A stretch of 23,096 nt of DNA from Rickettsiales bacterium (GCA_947425005.1 CANDYP010000010.1:1-23096), one strand, 5' to 3'; positions 1 through 8,378 are shown, counted from the stretch's first letter. A program made the numbers and translations. The notes: generated from the letters alone by a model not told the origin.

Positions 1-644
1 CCCTCAGCCAGAATTTTTTCAGAAATCGTTTTAGAAACTAGATGAGTTGGATGACCGTAAACAATCGGTCTGCAGCCAGTATTGTAAGCACAATCCACGT
101 CAGCAATCGTATCGCCCACGAACCAGATTTCATCTTTGGTTACATCCAAGCCACTGCCCATCAAAGCCAACTCCACCGGCTCTTTGCTTGGCTTGTCAGC
201 ATTGGCATCACCCGCACCAACCAGTGCAAAAAATTTTTGATCCACCGAAATGTTCGCCGCCTCTTTACGCAGAGTTGCGCCGATTTTATTGCTGACGATG
301 AATTGCAAAATACCCTTCTCTTCCAATTTATTTATCAGCTTCAAGCCACCCGGTAAAAGTTGGATCTGCGTCAAGTGCGTTGCGCGATAATTGCTCTGAT
401 AAATCTGACCCGCCTTCTCCCAATCATCTCCAAAAATTTCTCCGAAAGATTCCCGCATCGATTTGTGCACATTATCCCGCACTCTTTCCAAACCCCAAGG
501 CTCGCGACCCAAACTAGTCAACGTCGCATCAATCGCCGCATGAATCAACGGCCAAGTATCCACCAACGTATTATCCCAATCAAAAATCACCGCCTTCGGC
601 TTCGGCAAACGCAAAAACGCTTCTTGGTTTTTTGTAAAATTCAT
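1..644 (-). CDS. HAD-family phosphatase, Gph-like (3' end outside the window)
   Basis: I translated this gene by hand because it has no stop inside the window; 214 codons are visible from an ATG at 644. It is a haloacid-dehalogenase phosphohydrolase. Motif I is DWDNT (D22 nucleophile, D24 acid/base), motif II is the serine in IVSNK, motif III is the lysine in the DKPSKEP stretch, and motif IV is GDTIADVD near the visible C-terminus. A helical cap lies between motifs I and II, as in phosphoglycolate-phosphatase (Gph) type enzymes. The substrate cannot be read from sequence; phosphoglycolate or another small phosphate ester is plausible. It begins 9 nt after hepT stops and is probably the tail of the same minus-strand transcript. 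No Shine-Dalgarno is visible. Family assignment is secure; exact function is not. Confidence 0.85.
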   Translation of the reverse strand, partial: MNFTKNQEAFLRLPKPKAVIFDWDNTLVDTWPLIHAAIDATLTSLGREPWGLERVRDNVHKSMRESFGEIFGDDWEKAGQIYQSNYRATHLTQIQLLPGGLKLINKLEEKGILQFIVSNKIGATLRKEAANISVDQKFFALVGAGDANADKPSKEPVELALMGSGLDVTKDEIWFVGDTIADVDCAYNTGCRPIVYGHPTHLVSKTISEKILAE

Positions 645-653
645 TTTGAAAAA

Positions 654-1085
654 TTAAGAATTGAAATTTTTTTGCTTCTCTAAAATCACATCAGCAAAAC
701 GCAGAAGATCTTCTAACTTTTCTTCAACCACCACCACGACAATATTAGTATTGAGCTTCTCATATTCGTGGATCGAAATATTTCTGAAGCCAATCATCTT
801 GCACATTTTTTGCGCCAAATCCTCATCAATAATTTTTGCTGTTGCTAAAAAATTAAAAGCATCGCGACCTTCATTTGGTACACCAAGTTTACGTAACTTC
901 ACAACGTGATTAGCCAGATTAATCGCCTGCTCACAAGCGCGATTAATGTTCAGTATCGTTGAATCTTGTTGCGTAAAATTTGTCAAAAAACCCTTCTTAT
1001 CAAAAGCATAATCTTCGCGCGCGCGGGCAATACATTTGCGAATGCTGGCAATTTTGTTAATCAAAACATCGTCAAAATTTTTCAT
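654..1085 (-). CDS. hepT: HEPN-domain toxin, HepT/DUF86-like
   Basis: A 143-aa all-helical protein with the HEPN ribonuclease signature R-x4-H-x-Y (R101, H106, Y108). In characterised HepT/MntA pairs the HEPN protein is an RNase toxin and the neighbouring minimal nucleotidyltransferase neutralises it by adding AMP to the tyrosine of this motif. The start overlaps the mntA stop in an ATGA arrangement, implying translational coupling. An AGGAG sequence lies about 8 nt upstream of the ATG; this is the only clear Shine-Dalgarno among the genes here, which fits a module acquired from elsewhere. The motif is intact, so the toxin may be functional. A valine run (residues about 115-120) precedes the C-terminal helix. 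Activity and target RNA are not known from sequence. Confidence 0.88.
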   Translation of the reverse strand: MKNFDDVLINKIASIRKCIARAREDYAFDKKGFLTNFTQQDSTILNINRACEQAINLANHVVKLRKLGVPNEGRDAFNFLATAKIIDEDLAQKMCKMIGFRNISIHEYEKLNTNIVVVVVEEKLEDLLRFADVILEKQKNFNS

Positions 1086-1486
1086 AATTTTTCTCCTAAA
1101 AAGTCTTCTAAAATTTCTTTTCGTTCTTCGTTTAATTTTTGGTAAAAAGAAAACGCCATCATTTCAAATTCATCTTTGGCGTATTTGTCGGAACAAAAAA
1201 TTAATCTTCCTTTGTCAATTATTTGAATTTGAAAAACGGTTAGAACCTTACGCAGATTGAGCAAATCGACATCTTTTCTTAGAACCGTAGACAGCTCACC
1301 CAAAACTTTAGTCATTGCAAAACTGGAAATTTCCTTCGCTTCTGCATGCGGCAATAGCACCGCAATATCCACATCGCTGCCTTTATTCTCTTGGCCCGAA
1401 GCAAATGATCCAAACAAATAAATCGCCTGTGTTTTGGGATGATGTTTTAAAATTATTTCGCTGATTTTGTCACAATCTAGTTTCAT
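1082..1486 (-). CDS. mntA: Minimal nucleotidyltransferase antitoxin, MntA-like
   Basis: A 134-aa MNT-family protein of the DNA polymerase beta superfamily. The G-S-F-A-S-G motif (residues 26-31) followed by SDVDIAV (D38, D40) gives the nucleotide-binding loop and two metal-binding aspartates; D74 in KDVDLL is a good candidate for the third carboxylate. It pairs with the downstream HEPN gene, overlapping it by 4 nt. In the known HepT/MntA system this protein is the antitoxin and AMPylates the HEPN toxin. Its start overlaps the fdxA stop by one base (TAATG), so it is probably translated from the same message as ferredoxin and has no obvious promoter of its own. That would tie toxin-antitoxin supply to a housekeeping redox gene. 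All catalytic residues appear to be present. Confidence 0.88.
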   Translation of the reverse strand: MKLDCDKISEIILKHHPKTQAIYLFGSFASGQENKGSDVDIAVLLPHAEAKEISSFAMTKVLGELSTVLRKDVDLLNLRKVLTVFQIQIIDKGRLIFCSDKYAKDEFEMMAFSFYQKLNEERKEILEDFLGEKL

Positions 1487-1830
1487 TATTTTCGAGATTG
1501 GCCGTTGAATCCGCGGGGGTCGAAGAGAGTTTTGAATTTGTCTTTCATGCCGTCGAAATCTTTGGCGTCAGCGGGGGCGGGTTTTTGTTTGGTGATCACA
1601 GGCCAGGCTTTGGAATATTTGCGATTAATTTCAACCCATTCGACAAGGTCAGGAGATTCAGGCGAGATCGCTTCTGCCGGGCATTCCGGCACGCAAACAC
1701 CGCAATCGATGCATTCATCCGGATCAATCACGAGCATGTTTTCGCCTTCGTAAAAACAGTCGACGGGACAAACCGAAACACAATCGGTATATTTGCAATG
1801 TACGCAATTATCGGTGACGACGTAAGTCAT
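1486..1830 (-). CDS. fdxA: 7Fe ferredoxin FdxA
   Basis: A 114-aa soluble electron carrier. Cysteines at 9, 17, 21, 25 and 40, 43, 46, 50, with an extra cysteine at 12, reproduce the spacing of Azotobacter vinelandii ferredoxin I with an offset of one residue: C9, C17 and C50 would hold a [3Fe-4S] cluster and C21, C40, C43 and C46 a [4Fe-4S] cluster. The C-terminal extension (about residues 60-114) is typical of proteobacterial FdxA. It starts 3 nt after the ccmC stop and its stop shares one base with the mntA start. The weak AGGGGA sequence before the ATG is also the end of ccmC, so reinitiation after ccmC is likely. The electron-transfer partner is unknown. Confidence 0.95.
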   Translation of the reverse strand: MTYVVTDNCVHCKYTDCVSVCPVDCFYEGENMLVIDPDECIDCGVCVPECPAEAISPESPDLVEWVEINRKYSKAWPVITKQKPAPADAKDFDGMKDKFKTLFDPRGFNGQSRK

Positions 1831-1833
1831 AAA

Positions 1834-2547
1834 TTAAAAATTCCCCTGTAATTTTTTTTGTGATTTTTTGGACAAAATTTCTGTTCGCACGCGCAGTAAA
1901 GAAATGAAAACGAAGTAAGAAAAATAAACCCCAAACATTAGCAGTAAAGGTTTCAACATTGCAGGATCAATTGCTACGCCGCCAGATCTGATGATGCTGG
2001 CGGGCTGGTGTAGTGAGTTCCAATATTCGACAGAAAATTTAATGATCGGCACATTGACGAAGCCGACAATCGAAATTATCGCGGCGATTTTTTCGCCTTT
2101 CGCACGGTCGTCAAACGAGTCGAGTAAAATGATGTAGCCCAAATAGAGAAAGAATAAAATCAGCACTGAAGTAAGTCGCGCGTCCCACACCCACCAAGCC
2201 CCCCAAATCGGCTTACCCCAAATCGCCCCCGTCGCCAACGTAATGAAAGCGAACACCGCACCGATCACTGCAATCGATCGCGCAATCAAATAAAAAAACG
2301 GATTCTTCCAAATAAATCCCGAGAGATTGAACAAAGCCATCAAGGTGTAAATCAACAACGCCATCCACGCCGCCGGCACATGCACATACATGATCCGTAC
2401 CGCATTACCCTGCTGATAATCCGCCGGCGAATTCAAAACCAAAGGCACCGCCACCGCCAAAAAAATCAAAAAACACCCGAAAGAAAACGGCGCAAAAAAC
2501 CGAAAGTTTTTGTCAAAATTTTTGAATTGGAAAAGTTGTGTGAGCAT
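1834..2547 (-). CDS. ccmC: Cytochrome c maturation heme-handling protein CcmC
   Basis: A 237-aa inner-membrane protein with about six hydrophobic segments. It carries the tryptophan-rich heme-handling motif WGAWWVWD (residues 115-122) and the two conserved periplasmic-side histidines H56 (in MYVHVP) and H180 (in SLHQP), corresponding to the essential pair of E. coli CcmC. CcmC presents heme to the chaperone CcmE during System I cytochrome c biogenesis. No other ccm gene is in the window, so the pathway genes are dispersed in this genome. The start shares one base with the rhuM stop (TAATG) and fdxA follows after 3 nt, so it lies in the middle of a mixed operon. No Shine-Dalgarno is seen; expression may depend on translation of rhuM. 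Confidence 0.95.
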   Translation of the reverse strand: MLTQLFQFKNFDKNFRFFAPFSFGCFLIFLAVAVPLVLNSPADYQQGNAVRIMYVHVPAAWMALLIYTLMALFNLSGFIWKNPFFYLIARSIAVIGAVFAFITLATGAIWGKPIWGAWWVWDARLTSVLILFFLYLGYIILLDSFDDRAKGEKIAAIISIVGFVNVPIIKFSVEYWNSLHQPASIIRSGGVAIDPAMLKPLLLMFGVYFSYFVFISLLRVRTEILSKKSQKKLQGNF

Positions 2548-3554
2548 TATTTTTTAGTTTCAGATTTTAACAGTTTCTGCACTTCCCGATCAAAATCAGA
2601 AACGTAATTTTTATCTCGGCTTTGACGATATTTTTCAAACTCTGTAAACGCCTTCTCTTCAGCATCTTTAGCACTAACCTTTCCCGCTGAATGCAAAAGA
2701 TTTTTTTCAGAAATCGTCAGGAGCTCATCCATTTTTTTTATCCAATCTTGCATTTTCATTAGGCGGCCACTGCTGGCTTGAAGTTCAGCGAAGTCGATGT
2801 AGAGCGAGACGATTAGGTTTAATTGAGAGATTTCATCTTCAGTTAAATAGTTTTTGGCAACTACGATGTCGCTCTCAGTGATGTTTTCATTTTTAAAACC
2901 AGTCAAGCCCATTAAAGGCTTTGTGGCATCTGCTCTGCTAGCGATAATTTCAGCGGCAGTTTTGCCGTGAACAGCAAAGTGCATTTTGTTTTGAACGGTG
3001 GCGAAGAATTTTTGGGTGAGTTCGGCGTCAAGTTTGTAGTCGATGCTTGAAGCGTAGATGTCGGTGACTTTTTGATAAAACCTGCGCTCGCTTGATCGAA
3101 TGTCACGGATGCGCTGCAACAATTCTTCAAAATAGCGTGAGCGTCCGCCGACTTCTTTTAGACGTTCATCATCCATGGTGAAGCCTTTGATCAAATACTC
3201 TCTTAGTCTCTCAGTTGCCCATTTACGAAATTGAGTACCGCGATTGGAGCGCACGCGGTAGCCAACGGCGAGGATTGAGTCGAGGTTGTAGTGTTTAACA
3301 TCGCGAGCAACTTCCCTTGCAGCTTCTTTTTGAACTATCCGGAAATTCCGGATAGTTGAATTTTCATCCAACTCTTGCTCAGCGTAAATATTTACCAAAT
3401 GTTCGTTGACGGTACGTACATCAACTTCAAAAAGCTCAGCGATTAATTTTTGAGTTAACCAAACATTTTCATCCTCAATTCTAACACGAATTTTCTGGCC
3501 CAATCCCTGAGGTTGGAAGATTGAAATTTGTGGTTTTGGAGTTTTATTTTTCAT
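2547..3554 (-). CDS. RhuM-family protein
   Basis: A 335-aa protein that matches the RhuM (virulence protein/death-on-curing associated) family as I know it: an N-terminal DNA-binding-like region (about residues 25-110) with the stretches TQKLIAELFEVD and YNLDSILAVGYRVRSNRGTQ, then RKWATERLREYLIKGF, then a helical C-terminal half rich in Lys and Glu. The biochemical function of the family is not established; members occur in Salmonella SPI-3 and next to restriction-modification, phage-like or toxin genes. The start lies 4 nt after the upstream BRO-type gene, and the stop overlaps the ccmC start by one base, so it is in the same transcript as heme-export and ferredoxin genes. Length is about that usual for the family; no truncation is seen. 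Confidence 0.85.
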   Translation of the reverse strand: MKNKTPKPQISIFQPQGLGQKIRVRIEDENVWLTQKLIAELFEVDVRTVNEHLVNIYAEQELDENSTIRNFRIVQKEAAREVARDVKHYNLDSILAVGYRVRSNRGTQFRKWATERLREYLIKGFTMDDERLKEVGGRSRYFEELLQRIRDIRSSERRFYQKVTDIYASSIDYKLDAELTQKFFATVQNKMHFAVHGKTAAEIIASRADATKPLMGLTGFKNENITESDIVVAKNYLTEDEISQLNLIVSLYIDFAELQASSGRLMKMQDWIKKMDELLTISEKNLLHSAGKVSAKDAEEKAFTEFEKYRQSRDKNYVSDFDREVQKLLKSETKK

Positions 3555-3558
3555 GATT

Positions 3559-4422
3559 TTAGAGTTTTTTATTTTTTGGTGACACGCTTTCAGAAGAGTT
3601 TTTGAGGTAATTTTCTTTACTCACCACGCTCCTCTTCAACTCCTTCTCCGTTGCCTTTCTTGCACCTCCAGCAATTGCCCCGCCGCGTTTGGCGACTTTT
3701 TTATTTTTGGTGAAAGTGTTTGGTTTTTCTTGGGCGGAAATTTCGGTCGTCACTTTTTCGCCGAGCATTGTGAAGATCAATTCCAAGTCCGTCATGTTGT
3801 CGCGCAGATTGGCGTTGGATTTGGCGGGTAAGTTTTTAAATTTTTTGTACTGACTTGGAGTCATGCCGAACGTGGCTTTGGAAATTTCGGCGGTTAAAAT
3901 TGCGTAATCTTTTTCGTTTGAAATTCCGCGCTCTTGCCATTCGTCGGTAAGGTTTTGGCGGATTGCGATGCCGCGAAGTCTTTTGTCGATCCAGTCTTTG
4001 GAATAGCCTTTCTGCTCGTAAAGACTCTTCATTCTGGCTTGCGCAAGTTCGGGATCTTCAATTTCTTTGATGCGCTCGTAACCGACTTGGGCGAGCCATC
4101 TTTTGAAAGGCTCGGCTTTTGGCGACGGGATGGATTGGATGATGCGGAAGATACCTTCGGTGTTGGCGCAATTGATCTTCTGATTTCCACCTTGCGTCGT
4201 GATCGAAAGGGGGGTGGCAATTTGCCCCCACCCTTTGGATAATTCTTCGTCTCTTCTGCGCATGTCTTTGATATAGCCCGCCGGATCAAGAGAATCAGTT
4301 AGTGCAGCAACGACATCAGTTACAACAAACCACCACTCCGAACCATGCCAAGCGCGGCGGATTTGTTTTTCTTTAAAAATTACGATTGAGTTTTCTTTGT
4401 TAGTTGGCGTTGGTTTTTTCAT
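3559..4422 (-). CDS. BRO-N domain protein, phage antirepressor-like
   Basis: A 287-aa protein with an N-terminal BRO-N domain (about residues 12-110; landmarks WWFVVTDVVAAL, GYIKDMRRRDEEL, INCANTEGIFRIIQSIPSPK) followed by the C-terminal half usual for bacterial chromosomal members of this family: YERIKEI, IAIRQNLTDEW, NLRDNMTDLELIFTMLGE and a Gly-rich GGAIAGGARKA ending in VVSKENYL. Such proteins derive from phage and large-DNA-virus regulators; BRO-N domains can bind DNA, but the role of this subfamily is unknown. It leads the apparent operon bro-rhuM-ccmC-fdxA-mntA-hepT, 4 nt ahead of rhuM. hisS lies upstream on the same strand with a 67-nt gap, so the operon promoter may be in that gap. 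The terminal 15 residues look like a low-complexity extension. Confidence 0.85.
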   Translation of the reverse strand: MKKPTPTNKENSIVIFKEKQIRRAWHGSEWWFVVTDVVAALTDSLDPAGYIKDMRRRDEELSKGWGQIATPLSITTQGGNQKINCANTEGIFRIIQSIPSPKAEPFKRWLAQVGYERIKEIEDPELAQARMKSLYEQKGYSKDWIDKRLRGIAIRQNLTDEWQERGISNEKDYAILTAEISKATFGMTPSQYKKFKNLPAKSNANLRDNMTDLELIFTMLGEKVTTEISAQEKPNTFTKNKKVAKRGGAIAGGARKATEKELKRSVVSKENYLKNSSESVSPKNKKL

Positions 4423-4489
4423 AATTTGGTGTTTTTGAAGTTAGTAAAAAGTTGGTGAATTTTTTCTAAAATTTTGTGCTTTCAGAAAT

Positions 4490-5743
4490 TTAGATTTTGC
4501 CCTCGAGGTAATGAATCAGCAATTCCTGCTTCACTTTTTGTTCGGTGGAATTGTCGAAATCTTTTACGGAAACTTCGCCGTTTTGCATTTCGGTTTCGCC
4601 GATGATTACGACGAAGCGAGAGTTGTTTTGGCTAGCGCGTTTCATTTGTTTTTTGAAATTGCCATCGAAAATGAATTCGGTGACGAAGCCGGAGCAGCGC
4701 AGCTTTTGAGCGATCTCAAAAGCGTAAGATTTTTCATTTTCAGAAATGTAATTTACGGCGACGGGACGGGATTTTTTTGGCTCTAATTTTGCTAACAACA
4801 TCAACCTTTCAACGCCGGCGGCAAATCCGATTGCAGGAACTTTTTTGCCGCTCATTTTTTCGACTAGATTGTCATAACGACCACCCGCCAGCACGGTGTT
4901 TTGCGCCCCTTCAACCGACATTACAAATTCGAAAACTGTCGAAGTGTAGTAATCTAAACCACGCACCAAGCGTTGATTGACGCGGTATTTGACGCCGAAT
5001 TTGTTGAGTAAATTTAGGATGGAATCGAAACGCGATCTCGCTTCGTCAGAGAAAAATTTGGAAATTTCTGGCGCGTCAGCAAGTAGGTCGATGTCTCTCT
5101 GATCTTTGGAATCAAGGATGCGCAACGGATTTTTTTCTAAACGGATTTGCGAATCGGCGGACAAATCATTTTTAAATTTTGTGAAATATTCGGTAAGTGC
5201 AGCTTCGTAATTTTGTTTTGTTTGCGGACATCCTAGCGAATTTATTTCTAAAGTGGTTTTTTCTAAAACTCCCAGATCCTTCAAAACACCGGCTGCAAGC
5301 AGGATTGCTTCCACGTCGCAAAAATAATTTTCTTCGCCGAAAACTTCGAAATTAATTTGATTAAACTGACGTTGACGGCCTTTTTGTGGACGATCGTAAC
5401 GAAAAATTGGGCCGTAGGAAAAAAACTTTCGCGGTAAAATTTGCTGCAATTCGCTGTTGGAAACTAAGGCGCGGACGACTCCGGCAGTAAACTCCGGACG
5501 TAGCGTCAAGAAGTTGTCGCCGCGATCAGGAAATTTGTAAACTTCTTTGGAGACGATGTCGGAAGCCTCTCCCAGATTGCGCTCAAACACTTCGCTAAAT
5601 TCAAAAATCGGAGTTTGCAATTCTTCGAAACCAAAAAATTCGCTCTTTTTTTGGGCGGTGGAAATGATGTGATTGAAGATTTTTATTTCATCAGAGAAAA
5701 GGTCTTTGGTGCCGCGAACGGGCTGGAGTTTGTGGTCGGACAT
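4490..5743 (-). CDS. hisS: Histidyl-tRNA synthetase
   Basis: A class II aminoacyl-tRNA synthetase that charges tRNA-His in the cytoplasm, 417 aa from the ATG at 5743. The frame extends to a TTG at 5794, but the family N-terminus (LQPVRGTKDL shortly after the start Met) favours the ATG. Motif 2 is in the FRYDRPQKGRQRQFNQ region, the histidine-specific signature is LVRGLDYYTSTVFEF, and motif 3 is AIGFAAGVERL. A C-terminal anticodon-binding domain follows (about residues 320-417). Length is normal. No Shine-Dalgarno is visible; the leader is A/T-rich. It is divergent from dinD across a 90-nt gap that must hold both promoters. Confidence 0.96.
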   Translation of the reverse strand: MSDHKLQPVRGTKDLFSDEIKIFNHIISTAQKKSEFFGFEELQTPIFEFSEVFERNLGEASDIVSKEVYKFPDRGDNFLTLRPEFTAGVVRALVSNSELQQILPRKFFSYGPIFRYDRPQKGRQRQFNQINFEVFGEENYFCDVEAILLAAGVLKDLGVLEKTTLEINSLGCPQTKQNYEAALTEYFTKFKNDLSADSQIRLEKNPLRILDSKDQRDIDLLADAPEISKFFSDEARSRFDSILNLLNKFGVKYRVNQRLVRGLDYYTSTVFEFVMSVEGAQNTVLAGGRYDNLVEKMSGKKVPAIGFAAGVERLMLLAKLEPKKSRPVAVNYISENEKSYAFEIAQKLRCSGFVTEFIFDGNFKKQMKRASQNNSRFVVIIGETEMQNGEVSVKDFDNSTEQKVKQELLIHYLEGKI

Positions 5744-5833
5744 TTGAGTATTTTGATTTAAATTTTTGTATTTTAGATTTTGCCTACACCACAAAGCCTA
5801 AACACTAAATCTTAAACCTAAAATAAATTCACC

Positions 5834-6553
5834 ATGACAAAGACGAAAAACATCTTCGAAAAAATCAAAAAAATTAATGAGTTTGGCCTAGAGTTTTGGA
5901 GCGCGCGCGACCTTTCTAAAATCTTGGGATACAGTGAATACAGTAAGTTTTTGCCGGCGATTGAGCGGGCGAAGATGGCTTGCGAAGGCAGTAAACAAGC
6001 GGTCTCGCTCCATTTCGCTGGCGTGAGCGATATGGTGGCGATCGGCTTGGGAGTAGAGAGAAACGTAGGTGATGTTCACTTATCTCGTTACGCTTGTTAT
6101 TTAATTGCGCAGAATGGAGACCCTCGCAAGGAAGAAGTGGCGCGGGCTCGCACTTACTTCTCCTCATTTTACTTACACGACATATTACAAAAATTTGATG
6201 GAGCTACTGCTGAAGATTTCGGCTACATGGGTTTGTACGGCGGATTACGCAACAAAGACATCCACAAAAAGAAAAGATTGAAACAGAAAGAAACAATTTT
6301 GGATTACATGGGAAGCGAAGAACTCGCCGCCAATTTATTCCGAGCTACCCAAGCTGAAGCCAAGCTAAAACGTGAAAAAATTTTCAGCGAAAGTGAAGCC
6401 AACAAGACCCACCTTGATATTGGAAAGAAGGTGCGCAAAACTATCGCCGAGCTTGGTGGCACGATGCCAGAAAAGTTGCCCACTCCCACCAACATCAAAG
6501 AAGCTAAAAAGCGCCTCGGTAAAAACAAAAAAATCCTGAATCTAAAATCTTAA
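5834..6553 (+). CDS. dinD: DinD-like DNA damage-inducible protein, shortened
   Basis: A 239-aa protein clearly of the E. coli DinD family, which limits RecA filament activity in vitro. Landmarks are FWSARDLSKILGYSEY (about 21-36), SRYACYLIAQNGDP, GYMGLYGGL, LDYMGSEELAANLFRATQ and the C-terminal TIAELGGTMPEKLPTP. From memory E. coli DinD is about 274 aa; the missing length falls between the TYF of ARTYF and DFGYMGLYGG, where the family normally has a charged helical linker. I therefore read this as an internal deletion of about 35-40 residues with both ends intact. No alphaproteobacterial LexA box (GTTC-N7-GTTC) is in the 90 nt upstream, so SOS control is not evident. lepA starts 7 nt downstream, so the two are probably co-transcribed. 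Confidence 0.9.
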   Translation: MTKTKNIFEKIKKINEFGLEFWSARDLSKILGYSEYSKFLPAIERAKMACEGSKQAVSLHFAGVSDMVAIGLGVERNVGDVHLSRYACYLIAQNGDPRKEEVARARTYFSSFYLHDILQKFDGATAEDFGYMGLYGGLRNKDIHKKKRLKQKETILDYMGSEELAANLFRATQAEAKLKREKIFSESEANKTHLDIGKKVRKTIAELGGTMPEKLPTPTNIKEAKKRLGKNKKILNLKS

Positions 6554-6560
6554 ATCCTAA

Positions 6561-8378
6561 ATGACCTCCCTTTCGCACATTCGCAATTTCTCAATTGTTG
6601 CCCACATTGACCACGGTAAATCAACCCTCTCCGACCGCTTAATTCAAGAATGCGGAGCGGTTGAAGATCGCGAAATGACGGCTCAGATTCTTGATTCAAT
6701 GGATATTGAAAAAGAGCGCGGCATCACGATTAAGGCCCAAACTGTGCGCCTCTCCTACAAAGCCGATGACGGCAAAACCTACATGTTGAACTTAATGGAC
6801 ACTCCCGGCCACGTCGATTTCGGTTACGAAGTCAGCCGCTGTCTCGCCGCTTGCGAAGGCTCAATTCTCGTGGTCGATTCCACGCAAGGCGTCGAAGCCC
6901 AAACCCTCGCCAACGTTTACCAAGCCATCGACAACAACCACGAAATCGTCCCCGTCCTCAACAAAATCGACCTTCCCGCCTCCGACCCTGACTCCGTCAA
7001 AAAACAAATCGAAGAAGTAATCGGCATCGACACTTCGGAAGCGATCCTCGTTTCCGCCAAGACTGGCGTGGGAATTCACGACACACTCGAAGCAGTCGTC
7101 AAAAAATTACCGGCACCAAAAGGCAATCCTGACGGTGATTTCAAAGCGCTCCTAATCGACAGCTGGTACGACCCCTACCTCGGCGTAATCATTCTCGTGC
7201 GCGTAATCGACGGCTCAATCAAGAAAGGCCAAAAAATTAAAATGATGATGGCCAATGCGGTTTACCAAGTGGATTCCGTTGGCTTCTTCACGCCGAAGAA
7301 ATTTTTCTGCGACGATTTAAAGGCCGGCGAAGTTGGCTTTATTAACGCTCAAATCAAACAGGTTTCGGATTGTAAAGTTGGCGACACAATCGTGCTTTCA
7401 ACCAACGACACCGCCGTCGCATTGCCCGGCTTCAAACAAAATCAGCCTGTCGTCTTCTGCGGCATTTACCCGATTGATGCTTCCGACTTCGAAAAATTCC
7501 GCGACGCGCTCGGCAAGTTGCACTTAAACGACGCCAGCTTCGAATACGAAACTGAAACTTCCACTGCGCTGGGATTCGGCTTCCGCTGCGGCTTCTTGGG
7601 CCTTCTGCATTTGGAAATCATTCAAGAAAGATTGGAGCGCGAGTTTGATTTAGATTTGATCACGACTGCTCCCTCAGTGATTTACAACATTCACTTGCGT
7701 CCAAGTGGAACTAATGACGGCGAAGTGCTGCAAGTCCACAGCCCCGCTGAAATGCCCGACCCGACTAAAATTCAATCAATGGAAGAGCCGTGGATCAAGG
7801 CCACGATCCTCACGCCTGACGAATATCTCGGATCAGTCTTGGCCCTCTGCACGGGGAAACGCGGCGTACAAAAAGAACTCTCTTACGTGGGAGATCGCGC
7901 CATGTTGGTTTACCGCTTGCCGCTCAACGAAATCGTTTACGACTTCTACGACCGCTTAAAATCTTGCTCGCGCGGCTATGCCAGCTTCGATTGGCAAATG
8001 GATGGTTACGAAGAAAGTAGTTTGGTGAAGCTAACAATAATGGTGAATGCCGAACCGGTCGACGCGCTCTCCTTCATTACGCACAAGACTCGCGCCGAAA
8101 GTCGTGGTCGCGCGATTTGTGCGAAATTGAAAGAATTAATTCCAAGACAAATGTTCAACATCGCCATTCAAGCGGCGATCGGCGGGAAAATTATTGCGCG
8201 CGAAACCGTGTCGGCGATGCGTAAAGACGTGACGGCGAAATGCTACGGCGGAGACATCTCACGCAAGAGAAAACTTTTGGATAAGCAGAAGAAGGGTAAG
8301 AAAAAAATGCGCGAAATCGGAAATGTAGAAATCCCGCAAAGTGCGTTTTTGGCGGCGTTGACGTTGGATGAGAATTAA
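6561..8378 (+). CDS. lepA: Elongation factor 4 (LepA), ribosome-associated GTPase
   Basis: A 605-aa translational GTPase of the normal LepA length. The G1 loop is AHIDHGKS near residue 14, G2 lies in the ERGITIKAQT stretch, G3 is DTPGH and G4 is NKID. Domains II, III and V of EF-G follow, and the LepA-specific C-terminal domain ends in the Lys-rich stretch with KRKLLDKQKKGKKKM. LepA acts on the ribosome at initiation and during elongation under ionic or other stress. It starts 7 nt after dinD with no Shine-Dalgarno. It is followed by a palindromic element and meets the large Ala-rich gene tail to tail. Confidence 0.98.
   Translation: MTSLSHIRNFSIVAHIDHGKSTLSDRLIQECGAVEDREMTAQILDSMDIEKERGITIKAQTVRLSYKADDGKTYMLNLMDTPGHVDFGYEVSRCLAACEGSILVVDSTQGVEAQTLANVYQAIDNNHEIVPVLNKIDLPASDPDSVKKQIEEVIGIDTSEAILVSAKTGVGIHDTLEAVVKKLPAPKGNPDGDFKALLIDSWYDPYLGVIILVRVIDGSIKKGQKIKMMMANAVYQVDSVGFFTPKKFFCDDLKAGEVGFINAQIKQVSDCKVGDTIVLSTNDTAVALPGFKQNQPVVFCGIYPIDASDFEKFRDALGKLHLNDASFEYETETSTALGFGFRCGFLGLLHLEIIQERLEREFDLDLITTAPSVIYNIHLRPSGTNDGEVLQVHSPAEMPDPTKIQSMEEPWIKATILTPDEYLGSVLALCTGKRGVQKELSYVGDRAMLVYRLPLNEIVYDFYDRLKSCSRGYASFDWQMDGYEESSLVKLTIMVNAEPVDALSFITHKTRAESRGRAICAKLKELIPRQMFNIAIQAAIGGKIIARETVSAMRKDVTAKCYGGDISRKRKLLDKQKKGKKKMREIGNVEIPQSAFLAALTLDEN

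Noticed and set aside
1498..1851. Plus-strand ORF opposite fdxA (and similar long antisense frames opposite hisS, lepA and the Ala-rich gene)
   Set aside because: Mirror frames of well-identified genes, with no family resemblance and no independent start context.
4206..4244. G-rich/C-rich inverted repeat inside the BRO-type gene, resembling the palindromic element
   Set aside because: It encodes the GWGQIATPL stretch that I recall as conserved in this family, and it lacks the TTRTCA core and GACGAG flank; chance similarity in coding sequence.
5744..5794. 17-residue extension of HisS from a TTG
   Set aside because: The family N-terminus starts at the ATG at 5743; the extension is AT-rich leader sequence.
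5795..5833. Telomere-like CTAAA-rich short repeats before dinD, similar to the end of dinD before lepA
   Set aside because: Degenerate AT-rich simple sequence, too short and irregular to call a repeat family.
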